Shown here: piece by piece, positions 54,540-64,000 of the stretch
Numbering within the stretch: the stretch's first letter is position 1
Layout of the letters: each line of letters starts with the position of its first letter
NCBI RefSeq assembly: GCF_023159225.1
Contig: NC_063180.1
Location: 6,941,297 to 7,005,296, forward strand
DNA from: Perognathus longimembris pacificus
Taxonomy: Eukaryota; Chordata; Mammalia; Rodentia; Heteromyidae
Direction of reading: 5' to 3'
DNA length: 64,000 nucleotides
Notes under the pieces: generated by a model
The model's database searches: none
Seen by the model: the letters and a program-made list of their open reading frames with translations, nothing else
Told to the model about the DNA's origin: nothing
Made by a program: the position numbers and the translations under genes

Positions 54540-54748
54540 CACTTTTGTACCACAGTATTAGGACTTGAACTCAGGGCTCTCTACTCTCACTTGGCTTTTT
54601 TACTCAGGGCTGGTGCTCTACCACTTAAGTCATGCTTCCAGTTCCAGTCTCTTGGATTTGTCTGACCAGACTGACTTTGAACTGTCACCTTCAAATCTCA
54701 TCCTTCTGAGTAGCTAGGATTACAGGTGTGAGCCACCAGTGCCCAGCT
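54540..54748 (-). repeat. B1+Geo composite SINE, diverged
   Basis: Reverse, with GATTACAGGTGTGAGCCACC at the end. Confidence 0.85.
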
Positions 54749-54956
54749 AAATTAATCTTCATAATTTCCATTCATCAAAAACAAAACACCTATTGCTCAC
54801 TTACTATTTCCTTGGCACTGGAAATATAGATATGAGGTGGCCCCTGTCTACCTTTTACATGTATTCCTAAGCCACTTTGTGGCTTGTTAGTGAGTTATGG
54901 AATCAACTTACTGGATCATAAGCAGAATTTTGAGAGAAGAAAACAAACTGGAGTCC

Positions 54957-55160
54957 TGGGCCAGTGGTTCACACCTGTAATCACAGCTACTTAGGAGGCT
55001 GAAATCTAAGGATCTCAGTTTGATGAGACTCTTATCTCCAATTAACCACTCAAAAACTGGAAGTGATGCTGTGGCTCAAGTGGTAGAGCACTAGCCTTGA
55101 GTACAAAGAGGCTCAAGGACAGTGCCCAGGCCCCGAGTTCAAGCCCCATGACCAGCAGAA
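54957..55160 (+). repeat. B1+Geo composite SINE
   Basis: CTGGGCCAGTGGTTCACACC start. The B1 half lacks part of its end. Confidence 0.9.
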
Positions 55161-55650
55161 AAATAAAAAGAAATACACTGGAATAGACAAGAAAACACTA
55201 GAATGCATTGCACAAATGAAGATGAGCAATTGTACTGTAAAAACATCACTGCAGTTATGTGCTTGTATGTATGTGGGTTGTAATGTAATTCCTTTCTTTC
55301 TTCCTTTTTCTTTCCTTTTTCTGATCTTCTTTTCTTTCTTTTTTACTTTCTTTGTATAGGTAGTCAGAAGACTTCAAGAGCTTTTATTCTAAAGGGAGGA
55401 TGAATAAAAAAATTAAAGAACCCAAAGTAGAATGAGAAATAGCTCCATAGATGGAACTATAGACTTTATGAGTATAGAACTATGTTGTTTCACTAATTGT
55501 TATTTCATCATATCTAATGTGTGGAGATAAAAGTCCACCTTAGTCATTATTTTCTAATCAGTTAATTAGTGGGTGGGCCTAGGGAAAGCTGTAGATGGAG
55601 ATCAAATGACTAGCAGGTTCTGACTTTGGTTTTGTTTTGTTTGTTATTTT
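55161..55650. other. intergenic, single-copy with a pyrimidine-rich stretch
   Basis: CTTTCTTCC-type run at 55290-55360, otherwise nothing. Confidence 0.45.
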
Positions 55651-55654
55651 CAGT

Positions 55655-55725
55655 GTTAAGGTTGGATACTCTGGGCCTGGAGCAAGGTAGGCAAGTGCTC
55701 TACCATGAGGTTCTATCCCCAGGCC
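55655..55725 (-). repeat. ID-type SINE monomer
   Basis: Reverse: GGTAGGCAAGTGCTCTACCAT. Confidence 0.65.
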
Positions 55726-55921
55726 AAGGTGCCTTTGCTTTACATGGCTTCCACTGACAGCCATGGACAATGGAATAAAATTTGGAGAAAATAACGGTAT
55801 ACAATATTAGTGTGCAGAGCCTGGAGAGGGAACCCTGAGGGACCTTGAGTGACATCTAGTGGATTCTTTCATCAACTGGGAGACACCACCTGAGGAATCT
55901 CCTTCCTATGGGTGAATTCTT

Positions 55922-56138
55922 TCTTTTTTTTTTTTTTTTTTTTTTTGGCCAGTCCTGGGGCTTGGACTCAGGGCCTGAGCACTGTCCCTGGCTTCTTTTT
56001 GCTCAAGGCTAGCACTCTGCCACTTGAGCCGCAGCGCCACTTCTGGCCATTTTCTGTATATGTGGTGCTGGGGAATCGAACCCAGGGCCTCATGTATATG
56101 AGGCAGGCACTCTTGCCACTAGGCCATATCCCCAGCCC
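55922..56138 (-). repeat. IDL-Geo SINE
   Basis: Long T tail. Duplication TATGGGTGAATTCTT on both sides. Confidence 0.96.
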
Positions 56139-57445
56139 TATGGGTGAATTCTTAATAATCTACAGTTTGCTTTAGAAAAGAGAGATGAAATGGGGAGGGA
56201 GGTCAGCTCTATCCACACATGGTGTATAATTCTTGCTTTGAAGGTAGATACAAACTATAGGCTTATTTGTCTGTGTTCTTTATGTGTTGGCTTTGTTCTC
56301 AGGAGCTTGCAATTAGATTGGAAAATCTTAATTGATCTTCATGACTTTGTAAAGTGTAACACACTTGCACTGGGCTGGCTGGCTTGTTTTCATCATTCAT
56401 TCAACCTGTGGCCATTAATTAGCTACCACCCACTTTAAGGGTTTCCATCCCTAGCTCCCTGTTAACAACACCAAGGGAAATTTTTGTTTTGAGGTTGTTG
56501 GTTTTTTTTTAATTAAAAGAGATTCTTTCCCTACAGGAATAATACCCCCAAAGCTCTTTTAACTGGTTAGGGGTGGGGTGGCTGAAGCTTCTCTCTAGAC
56601 CCGGATGTTAATGTCGTCCTCAACTCCCAAGAGGGTTCTACTCTCCAACAGACTTAAGGGCCATAGTTCCAGTGGGCAAGCACCAAAGGTCATAAGCATC
56701 AGCTTAGATTTCTATTATCTAATTCATTCTTCTCAACTACCTGCAGTAAAGAAGCTATCTCATTCATGGACCAACGTGTCTATAAAATGTAAATAAGATA
56801 AATGTCCATGAAATGAGATAAAAAGACAAAGACATCTAATAAAATATAAACCTCATTTTTTTACTAGATTCAATAGGTATTCATTACATGAATAAATTTC
56901 TCTAAAAGGTTCTCAGTGATTATTCTCAATTTCCATATTTATGTTATTGTGAATCAGCAACAAAGCACTTATTATGTGGCACTTTGAGCCACATTGCTGA
57001 AGGTTGTATTCTGAATGGAGTGGGGACAAGAAGAAAGGGGAGATGCAAAATATACAAGCAAATTCTAGCTGGACACACAGATGCATTTGAGAGCAGGTCT
57101 GCTGACCTCTCCCCATGGCTTCTGGGACTGCAGATCCCCATGGAGCTCCAGGACCTGAGCTTTGACAGAATGAAAGTTTGATCTTATCAGAACACACAAG
57201 ATCAAACTCTTGGCATTGCTCATATGATGAACTTTTAAAAAACTAGGTCTTTTAAAGAGAAATAGGTCTTTCCCACTGATATTTCTGTAACAATAGCCTC
57301 TTTTGATGGTCCTAGGAATGAGAAGGTTATTTAGGAACAAGGACTGGAAATCTTCCATGCCTACAATACAGCTCCTCCGCCTGAGTGGTGTTAGTCCTGA
57401 CACTCACCAGAAGCACATGTCTCTCCATTTGGCAATATTTAAAAA
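56139..57445. other. intergenic, single-copy
   Basis: 1.3 kb without recognised repeat. The 112-codon minus frame at 57065-57403 has no recognisable protein. Confidence 0.45.
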
Positions 57446-57447
57446 GT

Positions 57448-57690
57448 CCTTGCTGGGTGCCAGTGGCTCACACCTATAATCCTAGATACTCAGGAGGCTG
57501 AAATCCGAGGATCATGTTTCAAAGCCAGCCTGGGCATGGAAGTCCATGAAACTTTTATAATTCCAAACAACCACCAAAACGCTGTAAATGAAGCTGTGGC
57601 TTAAGTGAGGTTGAACACTAGCAGTAAGCAAGAAAAGCTCAGGGATAGTACCCAGGCCCTGAGTTCAAGCCCTAGGAGTGGCAAAAAAAA
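57448..57690 (+). repeat. B1+Geo composite SINE
   Basis: CTGGGTGCCAGTGGCTCACACC start, full length. Confidence 0.92.
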
Positions 57691-57959
57691 GAAAAAAGAA
57701 AAAAATCATAGACTTTAGACAGCCTGTCATACTTCTATGATGTTCCATCTCTGTCACCATCACAAGCAGGCAGGTTCAGGGTACCAATCTGAGTGCTTCT
57801 TTGGTTTTAAACCACAGATATCTCAAGTTACCTTTGATGGCTTGAGTGATCCCCGGCCTACCCAGGGACTGACAATGAACTTGTCAAATATCCTCTTCAC
57901 AGAAATGGTCCACAGACATGTTCATCCAACACAAACTTATTACTTCTTTTCACTCTTAC

Positions 57960-58200
57960 ATTTGGTCTTGTCCTTCTGTCTGTAGTGCCCTGTCTTCTCA
58001 TTGTCAAATTTCTTACCCTTTGGGTTTCAGCTGTCAAATGGCTTCTCCAAGAAGCCTGACCAATCTCCCTATCCATCTGCCAAGGCTCAACATTGCCCCA
58101 GCAAAGCACTGAGCCCAAAGCTGTGTTGAACCAGTTTCCTTCACCATTTCACCCTACCTCCCTGTAGACTTTTATGCTTTTTTGGACAGTGATCTTATCT
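57960..58200 (+). repeat. L2-like fragment
   Basis: CAAATGGCTTCTCCAAGAAGCC, CTGACCAATCTCCC and a C/T-rich 3' part resemble L2. Confidence 0.45.
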
Positions 58201-58270
58201 TTTCTTTTCTTTCATTTACCCTTGTGTCTCCTTACTTAGTAGATCTTTTTTAAAAAAGTTTGAGGAAATA

Positions 58271-58272
<2 letters not shown>

Positions 58273-58345
<73 letters not shown>
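58273..58345. repeat. (CA)n(GA)n compound microsatellite
   Basis: CA units directly followed by GA units. Confidence 0.95.
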
Positions 58346-58351
<6 letters not shown>

Positions 58352-59003
58352 TCTCAATGGATGATTTTATGGCCAGGGGTGGTAGGAGATATGTCTAACC
58401 TCTGCTCTTGGAAATCTTGAGGGTGATGATAGTTGTAACTATTTATTATAAAGCATTAGCAGTTAGTTGGGTATCAGAGGGGTTTTTTCTTGAGAGTTAA
58501 GCTGAAAAATCTGAGTAGGAACTGATAGGTGATTGATATGTATAAGAAGGGAAGAATGATAAATGATGAAATCAGTGACTAAAGAAAGACTAATTTCATG
58601 GTATTGAGAAAGGAGAAATTAGATTTGGACTCCAATGAATCCTGGCAGACCAGTTAAAACAGTGACAGTGTCTTCCCATAAGGGGCTCCTCAATCCTTTT
58701 ACCATCCCTTTACTACCCAATTCTGTTTTGTCACTCATACCCTTCTCAACTCCCATCTGTGATTAATAATTGCTGCTGTGACAACAGTATTGGGAGGAGT
58801 ACTGGGAGGATTCTGCTCTATGCCTGAGGCACAGGGAAAGGAAATTCAGAAGTCTGTTGTAATGGTGTAGATATGAGATACTAGAAATCTAATATGTTGT
58901 CATTACATATTTAAGGAGTTTAAGTTATGGCTCTAACTTTAAAACTAATCTCAGAAGTTTTGCTGGAGGTAAAGCAAAACTTGTAATGGATTAGATCTCA
59001 AAA
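58346..59003. other. intergenic, single-copy
   Basis: Nothing recognised. Confidence 0.45.
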
Positions 59004-59004
59004 G

Positions 59005-59455
59005 CTTCTTACAAGCTGTGAGCTGATGATTCATGCCTAAATCCTAATTACTCAGGAAGCTGAGAGCTGGGAACTGAGGTTCAAAGCTAGCAGGGGCAGA
59101 AAAGTCCAAGAGACCCTATCCCTTATTAACTAGCAAAAGTTATGGCTTGACGGCATGGCTCAAGTGGTAGAGCACCAGATAAAGAAGGGCCTGGAATATG
59201 GCCTAGTGGTAAAGTGCTTGCCTTGTATACGTGAAGCCCTGGGTTCAATTCCTCAGCACCACATATATAGAAAAAGCCAAAGTGGCGCTGTGTCTCAAGG
59301 GGTAGAGTGCTAGCCTTGAGCAAAAAGAAGCCAGGGACAGTGCTCAGGCCCTGAGTTCAAGCCCCAGGACTGGCAACAAAACAAAACAAGACAAAACCTA
59401 AGCAAGAGTGTTAGGCTCTGAGTTCAAGGTTGGGTACCAGTAACCAAAAACAAAA
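59005..59455 (+). repeat. B1+Geo composite SINE split by an IDL-Geo
   Basis: The B1 half and the start of Geo lie before 59189, and the end of Geo (GCTCTGAGTTCAAGGTTGG) after 59390. Confidence 0.8.
59189..59390 (+). repeat. IDL-Geo SINE nested in a B1+Geo
   Basis: Full-length, tail (AACAA)n. Confidence 0.93.
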
Positions 59456-59599
59456 AACTTTTCACATATCACTGTCCCAAGATTTGTTCGAATTCCTAAG
59501 GGCTGTTAGTGCATAGTATTCTGCTGTGGCCTAATAATATTCAATGAAAATACTACACTAACTTACCAATCTTAAAAGCATTCAGTAAATCATATTAAA

Positions 59600-59755
59600 T
59601 TGGGGGGGGGGTGTCAGTACTAGGTTAAGGGCCTGTCAAGAATTATTAGGCAATGGGGGAAAAATGAGGGAGGAGGTAATAAGTTGGATAAGAAATGTAC
59701 GTACAGCCTTACATATGAAATTGTAACCCCTCTGTACATCACTTTGACTTCTTTG
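59600..59755 (+). repeat. L1 3' end
   Basis: GGTAATAAGTTGGATAAGAAATG, then ACATATGAAATTGTAACCCC and CTCTGTACATCACTTTGAC. Confidence 0.75.
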
Positions 59756-59761
59756 TGATGA

Positions 59762-59969
59762 TTTTTTTTTTTTTTTTTGCCAGTCCTGGGCCTTGGACTC
59801 AGGGCCTGAGCACTGTCCCTGGCTTCTTCCCGCTCAAGGCTAGCACTCTGCCACCTGAGCCACAGCGCCCCTTCTGGCCGTTTTCCATATATGTGGTGCT
59901 GGGGAATCGAACCACGAGCTTCATGTGTTGGAGGCAAGCACTCTTGCCACTAGGCCATATTCCCAGCCC
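59762..59969 (-). repeat. IDL-Geo SINE, GGGCGCTG subfamily
   Basis: Inserted at the tail of the L1 end. Duplication TGTGATGATTTTTTT on both sides. Confidence 0.95.
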
Positions 59970-60149
59970 CTGTGATGATTTTTTTAAAAAGAATTATTAG
60001 GCAAGAGTTCTACTACATAAGCCTTGCCTCTAGCCCTACAATATTTTTCTTCAATCTGTACACTCAGAAATATATATTTATGTATATAATAAAAATTAAG
60101 GTTATATTTTGCTCTCTTTATATTGAACTTAGAATTTTGAAAAATTCTA

Positions 60150-60361
60150 GGGCTGGGAATATGGCCTAGTGGCAAGAGTGTTTGCCTCGTATACATGAAG
60201 CCCTGGGTTCGATTCCCCAGCACCACATATAAAAAAAAACAAAAACGCCAGAAGTGGTACTGTGGCTCAAGTGGCAGAGTGCTAGCCTTGAGCAAAAAGA
60301 AGCCAGGGACAGTGCTCAGGCCCTGAGTCCAAGCCCCAGGACTGGCAAAAAAAAAAAAAAA
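60150..60361 (+). repeat. IDL-Geo SINE
   Basis: The 19-bp duplication GAATTTTGAAAAATTCTAG flanks it, the longest clear one in the window. Confidence 0.96.
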
Positions 60362-60380
60362 GAATTTTGAAAAATTCTAG

Positions 60381-60580
60381 TTGGATGCTGGTGGCTCACA
60401 CCTATAATCTTAGCCATTCTGGAGTCTGAGATCTGAGGATCACAGTTTGAAGCCAGCTGGGGCAGGAAAGTCTATGAGACGTTTATATCTAATAACCATA
60501 AAAACGCTGAAAGTGGAGATGTGGTTCAAGTAGTAGAGCACTAGCCTTGAGCAAAAAAATAAAAAAAACAAATAAAAGAA
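60381..60580 (+). repeat. B1+Geo composite SINE, Geo end lost
   Basis: Starts TTGGATGCTGGTGGCTCACACC immediately after the previous SINE's duplication. The Geo half runs into A-rich sequence. Confidence 0.88.
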
Positions 60581-62040
60581 CTGCTCATCATGAGTGAGGC
60601 AAGTAAAAGTCTCTTTGACCAAAGTCAGTCAAAATCGTAACTCCTTTAGGCTTTTATAACACCAGTACTTACTCTGAAGAGTAATGCTGTATCCTATTTG
60701 AACATCAGATTTCAGATTTCAGAGTGGGAGGAGGGGAAAAGGGAAAGAGAGAGCAAGGGAACAGGAGAGGGAGAGGCGGGCAGGGCAAGACTTTAATTGA
60801 AGGCTTAAATTTTTTGTGCATTATTCCTTCCTATTAATAACAGTGTAACTAATGGACCAGCCCAAACAGGTCTATGTTCTTTCCTGAAATACAAACCCAG
60901 GAGTCCCCTGGCACACATAAAGAAACTATAGTAAGTAGAAAATCACATGTCAAGGCAATTTTCAATTAGAGGAAATTTCAAGTGCAGATGAGTCATACAG
61001 ATTTATAGGTTGTTAAAATCAAATTTAGAATTAGCTGAAGAAATCTGGAAAGAAGGGAAAAAATAAAAAATATCAGATATACCAACTTCGCTTTTCTGTA
61101 TTGTTCCTGCATTTATTTTGTTTACCAGATCCTTATTAATGTCAGGAAGGCACCAGTGATACCAGGTTGGGTTTGATGTGGGAAAAAGGATGCAAAGAAA
61201 GGTTTATAGTCATTTTCTATTCACAGTGACCCATTTTTTGGTGGGTTGGCCTTGCCCTGTGAATTCCTCGGGGATCCAGGCTCTTTCTAGCTCCCCTCTT
61301 CTGCCATCCCTACGGTTTAGTTCTCATCTTCATGGTCTAGATTGATTGATTTGAGATCCAACACACCCATCTACATTCCAGACAGAAGAGACAAAGATAA
61401 GACAGCAGTGACAAGTGCCTATGATATGAGGGAAGGTTTCCTAAAGATGGCATACATCATTTCAACCCTGCCTGTGGTTCAGAATGGTATGCTGGGATGC
61501 AGGAGTGCCTAGCAAGCATGGTCTTTCTTCCAGAACTTCTGTGTTGCCTGCTAAAATGTAGGGCTTCTCCTCTACTGCCACTGAGAGCCTAGGGGAGGCT
61601 GGGAGATGCATACTTAGTAGCTCCCACTGTGATGGAGAATGATCAATTGCTGGTGACTGCAGCTTTAGGACCTAGTACTTCAGCTCATCTCCTATCTCAC
61701 TAATAGTATTCATACACACAGACACAGACACACATGGACACACACAGACACACACACACACACACACACACGATCCAGTTTTAGTGTTTCTCATTTTATT
61801 TGTATTAATACATATTACATATAAGACAGTTATCTGATGACAGACAGCATTCAAACTTGGGCCCTTGCTATCTGCCCAGAGTTGACGACTGTTGTCAGTT
61901 TCATGGGTTCTTCCTGGTCTCCTTTTATCAGGCATTCAACGAAGAGTTGCTGCTGGCACTGAGATACCTTCACTCTCCACAGAAAGGGTATCACAGACTG
62001 TTGCATGTTGTTCAATGACCTGCTTACCTACTTCTCCATT
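60581..62040. other. intergenic, single-copy with (CA)n at 61717-61772
   Basis: Mostly unique. Only the CA repeat near 61.75 kb and a purine tract at 60.73-60.78 kb are notable. Confidence 0.5.
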
Positions 62041-62044
62041 GAAG

Positions 62045-62115
62045 TTATTTCTTTTACACTACTAGGAACTGAACCCATGCCAAGCAGGTACTCTGCTACT
62101 GAACTTCACCTTACC
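62045..62115 (-). repeat. ID-type SINE monomer
   Basis: Reverse: GAACTGAACCCATGCCAAGC and TACTCTGCTACTGAAC. Confidence 0.6.
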
Positions 62116-62367
62116 ACTCTCCATCTAAATTTAACATGGTCCCACTAACTCAGAGCTCTGGACTACTGCTTTGACTGAAGCAAGTTTTGACTTCAGTTTG
62201 GACTTCTGTTTGGACCAGACAACCATGTTCCCTGTCCCATTTTTAACTTTTGTTTTGGAGTTTCTTTTTTCTATCTGGACAAGGTAGGCTGTCACCCTCA
62301 GTATGACAATGCCCTAGTCTGCTTTTATTTTCCCCTTTTCTTCTTTTAGAGAAAGATTTATTTTATT

Positions 62368-62575
62368 TTATTTTTGCCAGTCCTGGGGCTTGAACTCAGG
62401 GCCTGAGCACTCTCCCTGGCTTCTTTTTGCTCGAGGCTAACACTCTGCCAACTTGAGCCACAGTGCCACTTCTGGCCTTTTCTATATATGTGGTACTGAG
62501 GAATCGAACCTAGGGCTTCATGTATATAAGCCAAGCACTCTTGCCACTAGGCCACATTCCCATCCCCTATTTTTC
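62368..62575 (-). repeat. IDL-Geo SINE
   Basis: Reverse, full-length, moderately diverged. Confidence 0.93.
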
Positions 62576-62598
62576 CTTTTCTTAAAAAAATTTTTTAT

Positions 62599-62797
62599 TG
62601 GGGCTGGGAATGTGGCTTAGAGGTAGAGTGATTGCCTAGCATGCACGAAACCCTGGGTTCCATTCTTCAGCACCACATACACCAAAAAAGCTGGAAGTGA
62701 GCACTGTGGCTCAAGTGACAGAGTACTAGCCTTGAGCAAAAAGAAGCCAAGGACAGCTCTCAGGCCGAGTCCAAGCCCCAGAACTGGCAAAAACAAA
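62599..62797 (+). repeat. IDL-Geo SINE, older
   Basis: GGCTGGGAATGTGGCTTAGAGG left half. It forms an inverted pair with the previous copy. Confidence 0.93.
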
Positions 62798-62804
62798 AAA
62801 GAAT

Positions 62805-63060
62805 TATTGTTATTATAAAGGTTATCTACAGAGAGGTTACAGTTACATTAACCAGGTAATGAGTATATTTCTTTTTGGGCAATGTCACCCCTTCCCTTGC
62901 TCTCTCTGTTTTTTCCCTCTTGTCCCCACCCACAGGTTGTGTAGTTCATTTTCAACATAGTGTCTAGTGAGTAGCACTGCTGCATTTGTTTGCCCTTTGT
63001 CTCTCCATTTCTCTGCCCTTTTTTTACCCTCCCAAAGACAGATAATAAAACAAAAAGAAA
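62805..63060 (-). repeat. L1 3' end
   Basis: Antisense of the 3' terminus (CTACAGAGAGGTTACAGTTAC) followed by C/T-rich text. Confidence 0.65.
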
Positions 63061-63129
63061 AGAAAATGAAAACTGCAACAAAGAAAAAACCTATTGTTTC
63101 TATTTCCTGGACTTAAGTCTGTTTTTTTT

Positions 63130-63490
63130 TGTTGTTGTTGTTGCTACAACAGAATACTAGAGACTAGGAAATTTATAAAGCAAAGAATTTTACTTAAGTT
63201 TATGGTTCTGGAAATTGGAAGATCCAAAGGCTTCTAGTGAGGACTTTTCACTCTTTCAATTTATAGCAAAAAGTGGAAGTTCAAGTCCAGAAGAGGGAAA
63301 CCGTGAGAGGCTGCCTTCCTTTACAACAACCCACTCTTGTAGTAACTAATCCAGTCCTATAGAACAAGAACTCCTTCAAGAGAGGCATTAATCCTACTTA
63401 ATGATGACATCTTTTAAAGGCTCTACTTCCCTACACTGCTACAGTAGCCATCAAATTTCAACATGAGTAGTTGGGGTGGGTGCACAAACT
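63130..63490 (-). repeat. old LTR-like (MaLR-type) remnant
   Basis: TTTACTTAAGTTTATGGTTCTGG, then ATTTCAACATGAGTAGTTGG: the order of an antisense MaLR-type LTR. Confidence 0.45.
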
Positions 63491-63664
63491 GGATTCAAAG
63501 TAGAGCAGGCAGCATCTGCAGAACCACAGTAGTTATCCAGAGCTTTTAGCGTGCCAAATATTGCTCTCTGCACTTTAGCAGTCTCAGCCCTCTTGTCTCC
63601 TCCACCTGTCAGCTGAGATGCACACAATGCCAGACTCTGGTCCTTTGTTGAAAACACTAGTTTG

Positions 63665-63815
63665 GTAGAAGGAAACTGGGCTTTGGAGCTTCGGAAACTT
63701 ATTTGTCCTATACTCAGGCAAATTACTCAATCACCAAAATGGATTATTAAGGCCTGCAAAGTATGAGGAACATAATTAAATGAGATAATGCATACAATCC
63801 TAGAACATACTGTTA
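63665..63815 (+). repeat. MIR element
   Basis: CTCAGGCAAATTACTCAATC and TTAAATGAGATAATGCATAC, both standard MIR segments. Confidence 0.65.
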
Positions 63816-63824
63816 ATAATTAAT

Positions 63825-63895
63825 GGGGGCTTGGGCTCAGCACAAATGGTAGAGCACTTGCCTAGCATATATAAATTCAATTCCCAGTATTGGAC
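63825..63895 (+). repeat. ID-type SINE monomer
   Basis: GGTAGAGCACTTGCCTAGC and AATTCAATTCCCAGTATTGG, followed by a purine tract with (GA)n to 63941. Confidence 0.75.
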
Positions 63896-63941
63896 AGGGA
63901 GAAAGACAGAGGGGAAAAGGGGGGAGAGAGAGAGAGAGAGG

Positions 63942-64000
63942 GCTGGGGATATGGCCTAGTGGCAAGAGTGCTTGACTCATATACATGAAGCCCTGGGTTC
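63942..64000 (+). repeat. IDL-Geo SINE cut by the window end
   Basis: First 59 bp of the left half. Confidence 0.9.

Noticed and set aside
55840..55870. CTCF-like ACATCTAGTGGA
   Set aside because: Mismatches at several key positions of the core.
57065..57403. 112-codon frame on the minus strand upstream of PTPN4
   Set aside because: No similarity recognised, no splice or promoter context, overlaps other random frames.
50531..64000. Expected neighbour gene upstream of PTPN4 (TMEM177 in human)
   Set aside because: No open frame of suitable length or sequence. The gene, if syntenic, lies beyond the window.

Overview
This is a nuclear DNA window from a rodent of the superfamily Geomyoidea (kangaroo rats, pocket mice, pocket gophers). 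The main evidence is a dimeric SINE present in dozens of copies: an ID-like, tRNA-Ala-derived left half joined to a right half known as Geo. This matches the IDL-Geo family, which as I recall is reported only from Geomyoidea. Species cannot be decided from the sequence alone.

The only cellular gene in its native place is the 5' part of PTPN4 (a FERM-PDZ protein tyrosine phosphatase), on the minus strand. Its CpG-island promoter and non-coding first exon lie at about 49.55-50.53 kb. A roughly 42-kb first intron runs leftwards to the first coding exon (ATG at 7921-7919, 46 codons, clean splice donor). Positions 1-7783 are the start of intron 2, and exon 3 is outside the window. From about 50.5 to 64 kb is the upstream intergenic region, where no gene was found.

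Two processed retrocopies sit inside PTPN4 intron 1. The first (17.29-18.65 kb, plus strand) is a copy of the bicistronic PYURF/PIGY mRNA. Its upstream frame (PREY) has a premature stop and an L1 insertion in its last codons, but the downstream 71-codon PIGY frame is complete. The second (32.40-32.87 kb, minus strand) comes from a transcript I cannot name.

Positions 1-1686 are the 3' end of a class I (gammaretrovirus-like) endogenous retrovirus: the C-terminal end of integrase, little or no env, a polypurine tract and a 317-bp 3' LTR. Everything else is intronic or intergenic sequence rich in IDL-Geo SINEs, B1+Geo composite SINEs, older ID monomers, L1 fragments and 3' ends, a few ancient elements (MIR, L2, MER20, MLT1 and other old LTR-like remnants) and microsatellites. 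The region around the PTPN4 promoter (about 48.8-51.3 kb) is free of SINEs.

The most interesting points are: the bicistronic retrocopy with an intact PIGY frame; evidence that the Geo half is itself a modified ID/tRNA-Ala unit shared by two SINE families; a templated insertion of about 230 bp inside a SINE at 29.9 kb; and an ambiguous exon 1 splice structure at the PTPN4 promoter. No novel protein-coding system was found. SINE boundaries are read by eye and may be off by several bases.
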